Shown here in pieces: positions 1-10,984 of a stretch of DNA of 64,000 bases. Origin of the DNA: Phytophthora hibernalis (lineage: Eukaryota > Oomycota > Peronosporomycetes > Peronosporales > Peronosporaceae); contig JAAKBF010000079.1 in assembly GCA_012656075.1 (NCBI GenBank), positions 310,001 through 374,000 on the forward strand, in the 5' to 3' direction. Position numbers and translations under genes: made by a program. Under the pieces are notes generated by a model, which saw only the letters and a program-made list of their open reading frames with translations, did no database searches and was not told the origin of the DNA. The number at the start of each line of letters is the position of its first letter. Positions within the stretch are counted from its first letter, which is position 1.

Positions 1-1435
1 GCAACAGGTCAAGCCAAAGACTGAAAAGGCTCGAAGCGTTAGAGCTCTTCAACGATGGTCCAGCGAAATTGACTGCGGCTGTTGGCGACTCGGCAGTGAA
101 ACGCAATCCGCACTTGACATTTGTATGCTGCGTGTTTTTGCATTTTCCGCATGATTAACGTGACTTAAGCGTCGCTGCCGCAACGTTAGCGCAACTTGGA
201 GGAAAAGAAACGCGCGATGAAATCCTCAACGTTGATTCGCGAAGATCAAAAACGGCTCACCTTGGCCTGCAGACTTCATGCTTCTTGTCGCTCGTGGCAT
301 TCTTCCTAATTGCAGCAGCAACGCTAAGCGTCAATGGCAATCCTATGCTAACTGCCGGTAGTGCAGACGCTCTCAGGATTCCTCCGGCCGGCACCGCTTT
401 CAGCAAGCGATTGATCGATGCTAGTAGCATCAGGTAGCATTGCTACCCTGTCACCGGACAGTCTGTCAGACAGTCACCTCGGGGTCGGGACCCGACTCGG
501 GTCGAGTGGCTTCAAATCCTGCGAGATGGAGTCTCCTCATGCGGCACGAGGAGACTCACGACTCGTGCCTTCCAGAGCGCTCGGAATTGGAAGGAAGTGT
601 CGCCTACCGTAGGCCCTACGTGTGTCGATCATCTCCAGAGCCGATGCAGCGTTTTCTTTCGTTGGTGGAGCAGCTCCACTGGAGCTGGGTTCGATGCAAT
701 TGACGCCCTCACTTCTGTGCGTCACAACGATTGACACACTCACAGGACATGCAGCGCGCTTGCTTGTCTGGGGCTGGTCTATCACACGCGGACACGTAGG
801 CACGCAGCTCGCGGGGTGTTTGGCCTTCCACTTGAGCATTTGTTTCTTCTTCCTCCGGCGAGTCGAGCGTAGCGGTTATCGGCACTCGAGGTGACGAAGC
901 GATTGCTCTAAGCATGAAGCATCAGCGGAAATAGGTCAGTGAGCTGTACGAAGGAGATTTTCGGTGCTATTGCCTGCAATGCTCTCGTCTTCTGCATGTA
1001 TCAAGCAGCAGCTCGAGCAACGGCCATCGCTCGAACGCGAATGTCGATAGAAGCTTGGGACCGATTGAGCGATGTCTAGAGCGAATGCATTCCCTAATGA
1101 CAGCATGGCAAGCCGCAATGAACCCTCAACATTGAACTTGAAGCTGCTTCTCTCGGTGATGCTCTCGAGACACCAGCGCACATGCGAAGGCCAGGTGCAG
1201 CCATCCCGTTGCTTCTGCGCTCATGAGTATAGCCTGCCCTCCAAAACACATTGAGAGCACTTCCCTCATTAAGTGCTTAAGTGCGCAATTGCACTGACGC
1301 AACTTGCGCATGCTGCTCAAAACTGCTGCGAGCAACTTGAACTTTCGCCCTAGCCCTATCAAATCAATAGCATGGCCAATCAAAGCACAGCGATCTTTCG
1401 TACCCTCCAGTCGCCGACATATCCTTTCGTACAAA
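1..1435. other. Intergenic, no gene recognised
   Basis: Only short open frames without recognisable protein character are present on either strand. The sequence is of mixed composition. No RNA gene, repeat family or clear promoter was recognised, although the last few hundred bases must hold the promoter of the TMTC-like gene that starts at 1436. Confidence 0.5.
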
Positions 1436-3500
1436 ATGCGACTTGTGCTGTCCACGGGCGAAGTCGTCTTCTGCCTCTGCGTCGTCGTTCTAGCGCTCTA
1501 CACCTCCCCGTTCTTTATCGACAATGGCTCTTGGGAGTTCCTCCCCATCTGGGACGACGAGGAGAATTTCCTGAACAACGACGTGATTCAAAGCGGCTTG
1601 GGGTTCGACAACCTCTACACCATGTTCACAATGATCAAAATCAACGTGTACGAGCCGTTCGGGTGGTTGGTCAAGGCCATCCAAGTGCAACTAGTCGGTT
1701 TGGACTCGTGGTATATTCGCCTCGTGTCGGTTGCATTGCATTTCGCAGCTGCAATCGTGCTGGCTCGAGCTTCGGCGGTGCTGCTGGACGTGATGGGGAT
1801 CCTCTCGGATTTCAGGTCAGGAACTACAGTAGATAAAGAATTGCAGCGAATGAGAGAGAGGAGACACTGGCTCGGCTGCTGTATCAGTGCAGTGGTGTTT
1901 GCTGTTCACCCGGTGCACGTGGAGGTGGTGGGTTGGCCGTCGGCGCAGCCGTACGCGCAGTGTGCTCTGTTCAGCAATCTCGCACTCTATGTCTACGTGC
2001 AAGCAGTGTACCGGAAGCTGCGTGGGGTGGTGATAGACAAAAGAATGCCAAGACGGTGATGATGTCAAGTATTTTCAGTGGTCATGGACGGAGTGATTTT
2101 CTGTGTTGTGGTAAGTAGCGTCGAGCGTGAATATCCTAGACTTGGTCCAATCTGACGCTTGTTTTTGCAGTGTTTTACTTGAGCGCGCTGCTGTCGAAGA
2201 GTGTGTGCATCCTCCTGCCGGCGGGGTTCTTCCTTGTGGACGTTCTGGTATATGCAACTTTGCAGTCTCACCTTCCTAGACCCGGTGCAAACCATCTCTG
2301 GACATACACCGCTGGAAAACTACCGGTGGCTGCTACACTTCTCACGTTTCTTGGGGTTATGTTGGCATCGAACTACCAAGGAATGCATCGTGATGCTGAC
2401 GTGTTATCACTGACGCTAATTGAGCGGTTGATCAAAGCGACGGCAATGCCAGCCTGGGTTCTGCGTCAGATATTGTGGCCTACGAAGCTGCGTCCACACT
2501 ACCAAATTCGTCCAGGGAATTGAGCATGGCCAACGCGGACTACCTGTTGTCCATATCGGTATTGGTGGCACTAGCGTTGTTTACTCTCTGGCTGTTCCAG
2601 CATCGATACGCACCGCAGCACCTGCTAGCTTTGACATATTTTTCTATCATGGTGCTACCCGTATCGGGCCTCATCCAGCACGGCATGGTTTCTGTTGGAT
2701 GCGATCGGTATGCATATTTCTCCAGTATCGTTGCGGTTCCTTATGGTGGTTATTTGTTGGCACGTCGAATCTTTGGCAATTCGTGGAAGGCGGTGGAAGA
2801 TGAAAACCCGAGCTCGTCCAAAATCGAGTCAAACATCACCAACAAACGCCAGACCACCAAAGACTCGTGGTTATAAGTGTCGTTCTCCTTCTCGTGGGGA
2901 CTTTGCTTTACATCTCGACAGGCTTCATGAATAATTGGCGAAATGAAGACGTTCTCTTCGAGTACTCGCTTCGGTACGTAACTACGCAGGTTTGGCTGTG
3001 TGTTTTGGTCTGACTTTGGTGCTTTCGTGACGACTAGCATGGATTCAACAGACTGGAGGATATTAGATCAGCAGGCGATGCACTATTTTTCAAGTGGCCG
3101 ATGCACGCGGGAAAATGAAGGATGTCGGCATATTTGGGAATTATCGTACTATTTCACACCCAGAGGCACGCTCAAATCGGATCTCCAGCGTCTCAAGCTG
3201 CTGGTGTGGCTGGACAAAATCGACTCGGCATGTGATGGGTACATGGAATTGCTGGCGCTTCGGCCAGAAAGCTGCCACGTTCACAACAATGTCGGTGTGT
3301 GCTTGGTCAGACAAGGTGAACTAAGTGAAGCACGACGAGAGTTTGAGCTGGCACTGCAAACCCCAGGTTACGAACACGTGTATGCAACACCACGAGCAAA
3401 CATCAAGCGGTTCGACGAGTGGTTAGTGCTCCGGGAGGACGCACGGACTCGTGGTGAGGACGACAGTCTGCTGCAGTTGGCGACTCAGATCATGTTTTAG
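1436..3500 (+). CDS. TMTC-like multi-span membrane protein with C-terminal TPRs
   Basis: Resembles the TMTC family (ER membrane proteins with TPR repeats, implicated in protein O-mannosylation). The start at 1436 begins with a hydrophobic anchor, followed by an acidic WDDEENFLNND loop matching the family's luminal DD region, then a HPVHVEVVGWPSAQPYAQ segment and further spans (LLSKSVCILLPAGFFLVD). The C-terminal part (3038-3500) is TPR-like (PESCHVHNNVGVCLVRQGEL). By eye the exons are 1436-2007, 2079-2110 (32 nt only), 2171-2973 and 3038-3500. The joins restore family-like text, with CG plus C giving Arg across the last intron. Two frame changes, near 2520 and 2870, each need one missing base; no GT-AG intron explains them. 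Function is by family only. It is convergent with the dehydrogenase at 3652. Confidence 0.7.
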
Positions 3501-3651
3501 CCTGGCAAGACAAGGACGAGTAATTCACGGGAAAATGGCCATTGCTTTATCTTTTGCCTCGAAATGCAGTTCATCGCGACCCGTGCACACACACTACAGA
3601 TAACGGCCAAGGATATCTTGACACAGTCTTGGTCTCAAGTGAAGCCAGAGC

Positions 3652-4877
3652 TTACGCACAGTCCAGCACGACGCGACCGGCCAGCTTGCCAGCCTCCATG
3701 CGCTCGAATACACTCGGCAGGTTGTCCAGCTTCTCGACGGAGAAGTTCGTAGACACATCACCTCCAGCAGCCACTTTCAGCGCCTCGATCGAGTCTTGAC
3801 GGTTGCCCACGTACGAACCGATGATGCGGTGGGCGTTTAAGACGGAGCCGAAGACATCTGCAGTGACGGTTGCGTCCTTGGGCAAACCAACCATCACCAC
3901 CGCGCCATGTGGACGCAGGAACGAAAGTGCATCGTTGTAAGCTTCCGGGTTGGACGCCACGACCACCGTCGCGTGAGCACCGCGGCCTTCAGTTGCAGCC
4001 AAAACCTTTTCACGGACGTTGCCTTCCTTGAAGTCGATGAAGTCCTTGATGCCGTACGACTGAACAATCTTGCGTTTGTCGGCACCGGTATCGATAGCGA
4101 TCACGCGGTAGCCCATGGCACGGGCGTACTGGCAAGCGTAGTGGCCAAGACCCCCACCGGCACCCGGGATCACGACGGAATCACCGCACACCTCCGATCT
4201 CCTTCAAAGCCTTGTAGACCGTCACACCAGCACACAGGATCGGAGCCGCAGCAGCCATGGGCAGTTCCGTCGGAATCGGAGTAACGTGGTCGGCATACGA
4301 CACACACCACTGCTGGAAAGAGCCGTCGACCGTGAAACCATGCTGGTCAACCTGCGTGCACGTGTGCTCGTGGCCCTTGCGGCAGTCCTCACAAGTTGGC
4401 AATCTACTTGACACCGACAGCGTCGCCGATCTTGAGGAGCGAGCGCGTGTGATCACCGATGGCAGCAACGTAGCCAGAACCTTCGTATCCTCCGACACAA
4501 GGCAGCTTCGGGTCCATTGGGAAGTCCCCTTTCCAGATGTGCAGGTCCGAGTGGCACACGCCGCTGTAGGCGAGACGAATGAACACCTCGCCAGGCTTCA
4601 GATCCTTCTGCTGCGTCACGGGCCAGTCCTTGCGAACCTCGAGAGGAGCATTGGTCTTGTCAAAGATGACAGCCGTCTGCTTCTTGGGGATGGCGTAGTG
4701 CGACTGCGACTTGACCGAAAACGAGCGCGATTGGCAGCGAGGACACGTGCAGCCCATGGCGTGCTGCGCGCAATTGCTGCAGCGGCACTGCATGTTGTGC
4801 GCACTAGCAAGCGTCTTGCTGGAAGTCCGGACGACGTTGCGAACAGGTTGGTTGAAGCGCGACACGATACGAAGCAT
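3652..4877 (-). pseudogene. Zinc-type alcohol dehydrogenase, mitochondrial, decayed
   Basis: Medium-chain zinc alcohol dehydrogenase of the yeast ADH1 type (ethanol/acetaldehyde with NAD). Recognisable parts are GVCHSDLHIWKGDFP (first catalytic zinc ligand Cys), CEDCRKG, DGSFQQWCVSYAD, LCAGVTVYKALKEIGG, the Rossmann turn PGAGGGLGHYACQYA and VGSYVGN-like GSYVGNRQDS. The start at 4877 gives an Arg/Ser-rich presequence suggesting a mitochondrial location, followed by two CxCxxC motifs not found in ordinary ADHs. Damage: an in-frame TAG with a frame change near 4410, where the family has a tryptophan after GVK or GIK; a second frame change near 4188; and GYEG in place of the family GHEG, which removes a catalytic zinc ligand. 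The first two shifts do not fit a single missing base, unlike those in neighbouring genes, so true inactivation is favoured. Confidence 0.7.
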
Positions 4878-5523
4878 GAGGGCGGACTTGGTCGGGAAGA
4901 AGACTTGACAGGCTTGGCGATGTGAGGAGCACCGGGACAATTGGGGAGTGACCTTGAAAGCATTTCAGATCACCTCAAGCGAAGCCTTCCACAAGGCGCT
5001 TTCGCTGTTGGCGGCCTCCATCTCGCATCGGTTCTCGTTGAAGCTGCATGTACGCTGCGGTTCCGGCCAGCACTTCAACGTGCGGTGAGACTCCGGTCGC
5101 GCTTCAACGTGCAACTCACTCGAACCATGATGTTCAGGACTGCGGTTTTACGAGTCCAGCGTTGCTTGGGCGTTGTAGACTACAACGCCCAAGCACCAAC
5201 TTGTAGTCGGTGTGCTAATTGAATTGGTGATTCACCAATCGTGAATGACAGCTTCAACATGCAGCAACCTCACGCTCTTCAACCACATTCCGTTAAACGA
5301 GCTTATACATGGCGATGCGTGCGATTAACGAAAAGTAACCACGCATGACTCAGCCGTGCCACCAATTCATTTTACTTCGTACGAGACAACACGAAGGATC
5401 AATAAGTTGGCCAAGCTCGGCTCTGATTGAATTTGTTACACTCTAGACATACCCAACGCCGCGTAGGGTCATAAAATAGCTACTTGGCCAGCCCTACGAA
5501 AGAGAACTGCATCTGCACTGCAC
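4878..5523. other. Intergenic: ADH upstream region and RNA polymerase 3' flank
   Basis: No gene was seen. The stretch contains the near-perfect palindrome at 5163-5195. An AT-richer part near 5400-5470 probably serves as the 3' end of the mitochondrial RNA polymerase gene. Confidence 0.4.
5163..5195. repeat. Perfect 16-bp-arm palindrome
   Basis: The 16-base arm at 5163-5178 (beginning TGCTTGGGCG) is followed by a single A and its exact reverse complement at 5180-5195. The arms would form a hairpin with almost no loop. It lies about 285 bp upstream of the dehydrogenase start on the same side, so it could be a regulatory palindrome or the relic of a small inverted-repeat element. Confidence 0.75.
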
Positions 5524-8500
5524 TTAGTTAAAGAAGTACGGGCTCTCGAGTACGCTGTGGAGATCCAGGTCGCCCAGTTCAGGCACGTCGTCAAACTCCA
5601 TATCCGGGAAGCGCAACCGTAACTCCGTCAGCAGATCCTCCAACAGCGGCTGCTCGTACAGGCCCACAAATTCTTCGCGCAGTCGGCGATTCATAGTGTC
5701 AACGGAGCACGCGTGTGTCCAATAACTGTCGTGCACGGCCGCGAACGCAATGTTATCCTCCTCGAGGCAACGACGCGCCGTCAGCATCATGTGTGTCGAG
5801 TCCAGCGAGTGGACGAAGTTGGGCGGGAATGCAGACTTTTGGCGGCCGATACTCACCGGTCGGCCCTCGTTATCCACCATTAGCACGTGCTGCACCTTGG
5901 TGCGCACCTGCTTCGTCGACTTGCTACGGTACGGCTGTACCACAGGCAAACCCAGGGGAGTGATCCACGACATAGGTTGGCCGCTCTCGCCCACCTTCGC
6001 GGCGCACTTGGCGAGCCACGCCATAATGCTACGTGCGGAGTTGAAAAGATCTCCCATCGAGCCCATCGTCAGTTCAGCACAGTAGCAGGACGCATGGTAA
6101 ATATCGTCTTCCAGCTTTTCATCCATAATATGTCCCTTGGTAAGGAACGTCTCGTGAAGACGTGCCGAAATCTGCTTGCGGGCACCAATGTACGTCACAC
6201 CATAAACACTCGTCATCACGGTCTGCTTCACCACCTTACGCGTAATGATACCGTTAAGGAACTGGGCGTTCTTCTTCCTCTGAGCCTGATCCAAAAGCGT
6301 ACGAAGCTTCGTCTTGCGGCCAAGCGATTCCTGTGAATTATCATCAGGTACTCCAGCGATCATCTCGCGTACCTCCTCGACGGAAGGCACATCGAGCTCA
6401 GCATCGTGCTCCACCTTGCCCATCACCTGCGTTGCCACACCCATGTACACATCACTCGGTCGTGGAGCTGGTACCAAGTTCACCTGCTCTCCACCACGGC
6501 GGTCACGACCCAGAGCAGCATAATGCTGAAGGCCGTTACAAGATCCATCCTGGTGAATGGGGATGTTCGACTCGTACTTCGTCGGGTCAGGAGACTCAAT
6601 AGCACGCTTCAGCTCGAAGCACACGCCCAAAGCCAAAAACGGATAGTCGGCACCCTTCCACCACGCACCATCGCCCTCACCAAGCGGGTCACTTGCTGAC
6701 GCCAAAACCTTGTCCAAATGCGCGTCAGCGAACTCCACACGCTCGTCAAACGAACATTTGTCCACACCGAAAACGTTAGCCAGATGAATCTTCATCCATC
6801 GCAGACCGTGCTCGCCCAGCGGTTTGCGGTCACGGAAGATCAGCAGACTGCGCGACAGATCGGATCCCAAGTGGTTAAGGTTCGGCGGGATCGGGTACAC
6901 GCGGCCGCGGAAGTCCATGTTGTACGGGTAGTACAGCTCGGGTTCATCCTTAAACTCCTCGGCCACCTGAAGCTTGTACAGAGTATCGCATCGCAGCGAG
7001 TGGAACTCCCGGTTCAATTGCTCGATCTACACAATTGAAAATCATATCAGTCCGTTAGTGTGTCACTTATTTCAATATACACATCGCAGTTTTGGTATAG
7101 TGTGTGTGGGTCACGAAGCTCCATAGTAGGAGCCTCTCGGATGGCTCAAGGGATATCAAATACCCAGCAGCCTCCAAGCAGCAACCGCTTGCTTTTGCAA
7201 ACAGTTTGAACCCAAATGACGTAGGGTGTCATCATGTGGGCTTGATTCTGTTGCGGTTCGAACATGAAAAATCAGATAAAGAAGGAGGGCTCACCTTGCG
7301 AACGTTCTTGTAGTAAAGCGCTGGGTCGTCCTTGAACTCGGAGCTTTCGGGGTCCGGTAGCGGTACATCTGTGCGCGTGGGCAGGTCACCGAAGTTGCCA
7401 CCGTCTTCCCAAACCTGGAGAACAATATTTAACACTTCCTTGTTGATCACCCAAGGCACATCAGCCATGTGGTTCAAGGCCGTCAGGATGCCGTCCATGT
7501 CGCCACGCATAACGCAGTCCATTTGCCAAGCCGAGTCACGCTGTCGCATAATCTTCGTACGCAGCTTCAAATATCCGCCATTCACAACGCCATTCCACGG
7601 ACGCGGGGGCACAAGCATCGGCAGGTAACGTGCCGTCCATGGCAAGACATTCGCATCAGGAGACGTAGCAAGGACAGTATCGGCCATTTTCTGGTGGATC
7701 TGGATCACGCCGGCGCGACGGTTGCGGTCGAACACATAGTTGTGGATAAAGGCCGGCTCGGGTGCAGGCAGACCCTTCGCCGCGCACAGCTCGGGCGTGG
7801 ACACCTCGCCGAATTCATTGGGCACATAGCACGTGCGCTGAATGCAGTCAACCACGGCAGCGCCAACTTTGAGTTGCAGACGCTTGTCCCAGCCGCCCAC
7901 CGTGTCAACATAGTCCTTCATGCGAACCTTGAGGCTCTCGAGCTTAATGTACTCGGTCACGCCCAAGTAAAACTTGTCGGCGTCGCCATTGTTGCGCTTG
8001 GCGGTGGTCTCCTTCTTCGTGATGATCTCCTCCTGCACCGCCTTGCCCATGGCAAGCGCCAGCTTGATGAACTTGGGACCTTTGGCCTCCATGAGGCACA
8101 TGTTCAGCATAATGTTCATGCCTGTGGCCGCAAGCACGTCGGGCTTGAGCAGCATGAGCGCCGGTCCGTAGAGGTTGCTGTCAGTGCTGTGCTTCCCTGC
8201 CTTGATCTTCTTCTGCTCCACGTCCACGTACTTCTCCGTCTGGGGCATCCACTTGCGAATAAGTTCCTTGGCGGCGTTGGTCTCGGTGGAGCGGCCCAGC
8301 TGCCGCACCTTCTCGTGAGACGACGAGTACTTGTCCATGGCCATCTCGTACACGGAGCATTCGAGTCGCAGCTGTCGCGCGTAGCGACGACGGAGCTCCT
8401 GCACCTCCTGGGGGTGGCGCACTTGGCCAGTTGCTCCTTGGGGGCGCGAAGTCCTCGAGCCACTTGTCCACATCCTCGTCTGACATGAAGGAACGTGCGC

Positions 8501-8849
8501 TCTTAGCAAGCTCCGCCGGAGTGGTCGCATCTTGATCCATGAACTCCTCGAGTCCCAGCGTGAGAGGCGCCAGCTCGTAGGGCTTCTCCATCGTGGAGCG
8601 CGGGATCAGCTGCTGGGCGCGGATGGCCCAGTCAGCCTCTGCCAAGCGGCGCGGTGCCGCGTTGTCAAGCAGCGTCTCGAACTCCTCCACGTCTGGCTCG
8701 GTGGCTGGTTCGGGCGCCAGAGAGCTCGTGGAGCGCACCAAGAGGCTCAGCGCGCCGCGCTGCATGCGACTGCGACGCTGCAAGTTGTTGGAGGCACGGC
8801 GGAGAGCCACACGCGCCACGCGGGCCGTCGTAATGGAAGATGTCTGCAT
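5524..8849 (-). CDS. Mitochondrial (T7-phage-type) DNA-directed RNA polymerase
   Basis: Single-subunit RNA polymerase that transcribes the mitochondrial genome. The start at 8849 gives a Ser/Arg/Ala-rich presequence (MQTSSITTARVARVALRRAS) suited to mitochondrial import. Exon 1 is 8849-7295 and exon 2 is 7026-5524. The 268-nt intron (7027-7294) has GTGAGC and TAG ends and joins YYKNVRK to IEQLNREF in frame. The catalytic core lies in exon 2: PYNMDFRGRVYP, motif A HQDGSCNGLQHYAALGRD with the metal-binding Asp near 6548, motif B (RKVVKQTVMTSVYGVTYIGA) and motif C AVHDSYWTH with the second Asp near 5730. Total length is about 1,020 residues, normal for the family. One reading-frame break near 8430-8440 (a C-run and a following GG) is explained by two missing bases. 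It is divergent from the gene at 9353. Confidence 0.93.
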
Positions 8850-8882
8850 GGTGTGCTGTGTTTGGGGATTTCTCAGCCGTTA

Positions 8883-8890
8883 GAGAGTGA
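8883..8890 (-). promoter_or_regulatory. Initiator-like element upstream of the RNA polymerase gene
   Basis: Read on the minus strand this is TCACTCTC, which fits the degenerate oomycete initiator YCAYTYYY, and it lies 34-41 nt before the start codon at 8849. The motif is short and degenerate, so position is the main support. Confidence 0.35.
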
Positions 8891-9352
8891 TGGATGAAGC
8901 AGCTTGGACGAGAAGATGCGCCACGGTAAGGCCGAGATGGAGATGCGACTGGAAGCCGAGACGGAGACCTACAGAGCGCAGCGCAGAGCGAGACACGACG
9001 TCGACGAGTTGATGATCTCGGACCCTGAGACTTTCGAGTGTGCGGTCAGCAGCGGGTTTCCAAACGAAAAGCCGATGACTGGGCCAGGGCGGCCGCACCT
9101 TTTTCTCCAATCAGATGGACGGGATTCTGATTCTCCAGCCAATCGCGACAGGGCATATTGAGCTAAGTGCAGCGAGCTCCCGTGCGGTAGAAACTAGTGT
9201 TGGCGGAGTTTTAAAAATCAATAAAGACACTAGCATGTAGAATAGCTGTGACAGGTATTCGTGAAGTCTGCCTTATCGCATATGTTGAGCTTGAGTTGCA
9301 CTTTGAACTTGAACTCCTTTTGCAACTCAAGCGGCACATTATCCCGAAGGTG

Positions 9353-10321
9353 ATGCCGACGACCGTCAAGCAAGGCGCTTCATGCGCGCACGACGGCCAC
9401 GCGCACAGCCATCAGGACGAGGAATCCTCCTACGACATGGAGCATTTGGCGTACGATCCAACACTGGCCTCGTGCTGCGAGCGCGACGAGCACGACTACA
9501 AGAAGGCCATGCAGCTCAAGGCCGTGCTCACCACACACGACCGCACGTCCGGGGCCGTTCGGATGCGCCAGCAGCTGTTCCAACCGCCGGCCACTAGCTC
9601 TGCAAGTTGCAGTGCAACGCCTCAGCCTTCGGTGATCGCCCCTCCGCCTCAACTCGACTCGGACTCGGACTTTGACGACAGCGACGACGAGTTTGGCATG
9701 GAAGCTTTGCTGGCAGCGAGACTCCAGCAGGTCCAGCAAGCGGCACAGGATGCAGCTGATGGATACGGCGTGGTGCTGGATACAGGGCTGCTGCGACTTA
9801 CGCAGGAGCTGCAGAACGAGCCCCTTGTGCCCCGTGTGGTGCTTGTGGTGGCCAGCAACGAGGAGTCAGAGTTCTTACGTGCTATGCGCGGTGAGATGGC
9901 TGCAGTGGCGAGGCGATTTCTAGGTACAAAGTTCTACGTGGTGGTGGCGAACTCGGAGCGCGACGGCGACGAGCTGCGACAATTGCGACTTCCCACGGTG
10001 CCGTCGTTGGCAGCGTTCCGCTGGGGCGAGCGCGTGGACTCCACTGTGCTGGACCCAAAGGCGTTGCTCACGGAGCTCGAGGTGCTGTGGGAGGCGCGCT
10101 TCTTGCCCTGGCTGAACAAATGCAATGCGCTGGCCAGTGAGCGTCAAGCTTCTCAGAAGAGACGCAGCACCACCAACACGAAGGTTGTCACCGAGGAGAC
10201 GGAGCCCTCGGGCTTTGACTGCGGTGTGGAGAGCTGCCGTCTGCGCTTCGGCTACGAGCACGAGCACGTCGGGACGTCGCAGCAGACCAAGGACGAGATC
10301 GCGTCCTGGCGCCAAGCATAA
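9353..10321 (+). CDS. Thioredoxin-fold (phosducin-like/TXNDC9-like) protein
   Basis: A protein of about 322 residues. The start at 9353 was chosen because the frame upstream of it contains only a GTG. The N-terminus has a His-rich patch (AHDGHAHSHQDEE). The middle has an acidic run of Ser/Asp, then a helix that leads into a thioredoxin-like strand order: PRVVLVVASNEESEFLRAM, FLGTKFYVVVANSE, and LRLPTVPSLAAFRWGERVD with the cis-Pro position. No CxxC redox pair is present, so a chaperone or adaptor role, as in phosducin-like proteins, is more likely than redox chemistry. The C-terminal tail (GFDCGVESCRLRFGYEHEH) looks conserved but I do not recognise it. The frame is intact and single-exon. It shares its upstream region (8850-9352) with the RNA polymerase gene. 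Confidence 0.6.
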   Translation: MPTTVKQGASCAHDGHAHSHQDEESSYDMEHLAYDPTLASCCERDEHDYKKAMQLKAVLTTHDRTSGAVRMRQQLFQPPATSSASCSATPQPSVIAPPPQLDSDSDFDDSDDEFGMEALLAARLQQVQQAAQDAADGYGVVLDTGLLRLTQELQNEPLVPRVVLVVASNEESEFLRAMRGEMAAVARRFLGTKFYVVVANSERDGDELRQLRLPTVPSLAAFRWGERVDSTVLDPKALLTELEVLWEARFLPWLNKCNALASERQASQKRRSTTNTKVVTEETEPSGFDCGVESCRLRFGYEHEHVGTSQQTKDEIASWRQA

Positions 10322-10984
10322 CTTTAAATGAACAATATCAACTCCCGTGTCTCTGCAGTGCTTGCTCTGATGTGGGCGGAGCTGCACCCGAGGAAAGCGG
10401 GTTTCCACGAAGGAACATTCCAGGTCTCCACACGCGAGTGCCTTACGCCGCTGCACATGGTGCAAGCAGCCAACTTTATATCGAACAAAGGGGCATTTCG
10501 TGGCCAGCTGCGGCATTCCTTGCTGCGGGAATTTTGGCTCTGGTCTCGGGGCTGTCTAGCGGGTGTTGTTGCCGATCGCGGGCCCACCTCAGAGCTAATT
10601 GAGCTTTGCAGCGGAAATCTGAACTTGGAGCCGGTGGATTTTGGTCCGAACTCTTGCCTTGCAATTTCCAAGTGTGCACACGTCGCAGCCGCGGTCTTTC
10701 GTTCCAAATGAATGCACGCACGTCGAAATGCAGGGCTCAAGGCCAGCGCCGCACTGACAGTCGTGCGGTTGTCTCCGCATTATCAGAGTCGCCGCTCGTC
10801 TTCCATGGAAGACCAACCGGCCATCCCGGCGCAGGGCAAGGGCTAAGAGCAGAGTGATTGTCCTTCAACCCCGCCATCGGGTAACGCCATTTCCGATTTG
10901 GACGCCAAGCGCGAGAGTGAAGGCTGCAGTTGTGCAAGACTGCCTATATTTAAGAGCGCCCGCACACACAACAGATCGCAGGCG
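10322..10984. other. Intergenic with a TATA-like box before the cyclase gene
   Basis: No gene was recognised. TATATTTAAG at 10946-10955, 30 to 40 bases before the proposed cyclase start at 10985, is the only promoter-like string. Confidence 0.35.

Noticed and set aside
7469..8488. Long plus-strand open frame (339 codons) opposite the mitochondrial RNA polymerase gene
   Set aside because: It is His/Arg/Leu-rich and fully antisense to a strongly conserved, GC-rich coding exon, so it is a codon-bias shadow.
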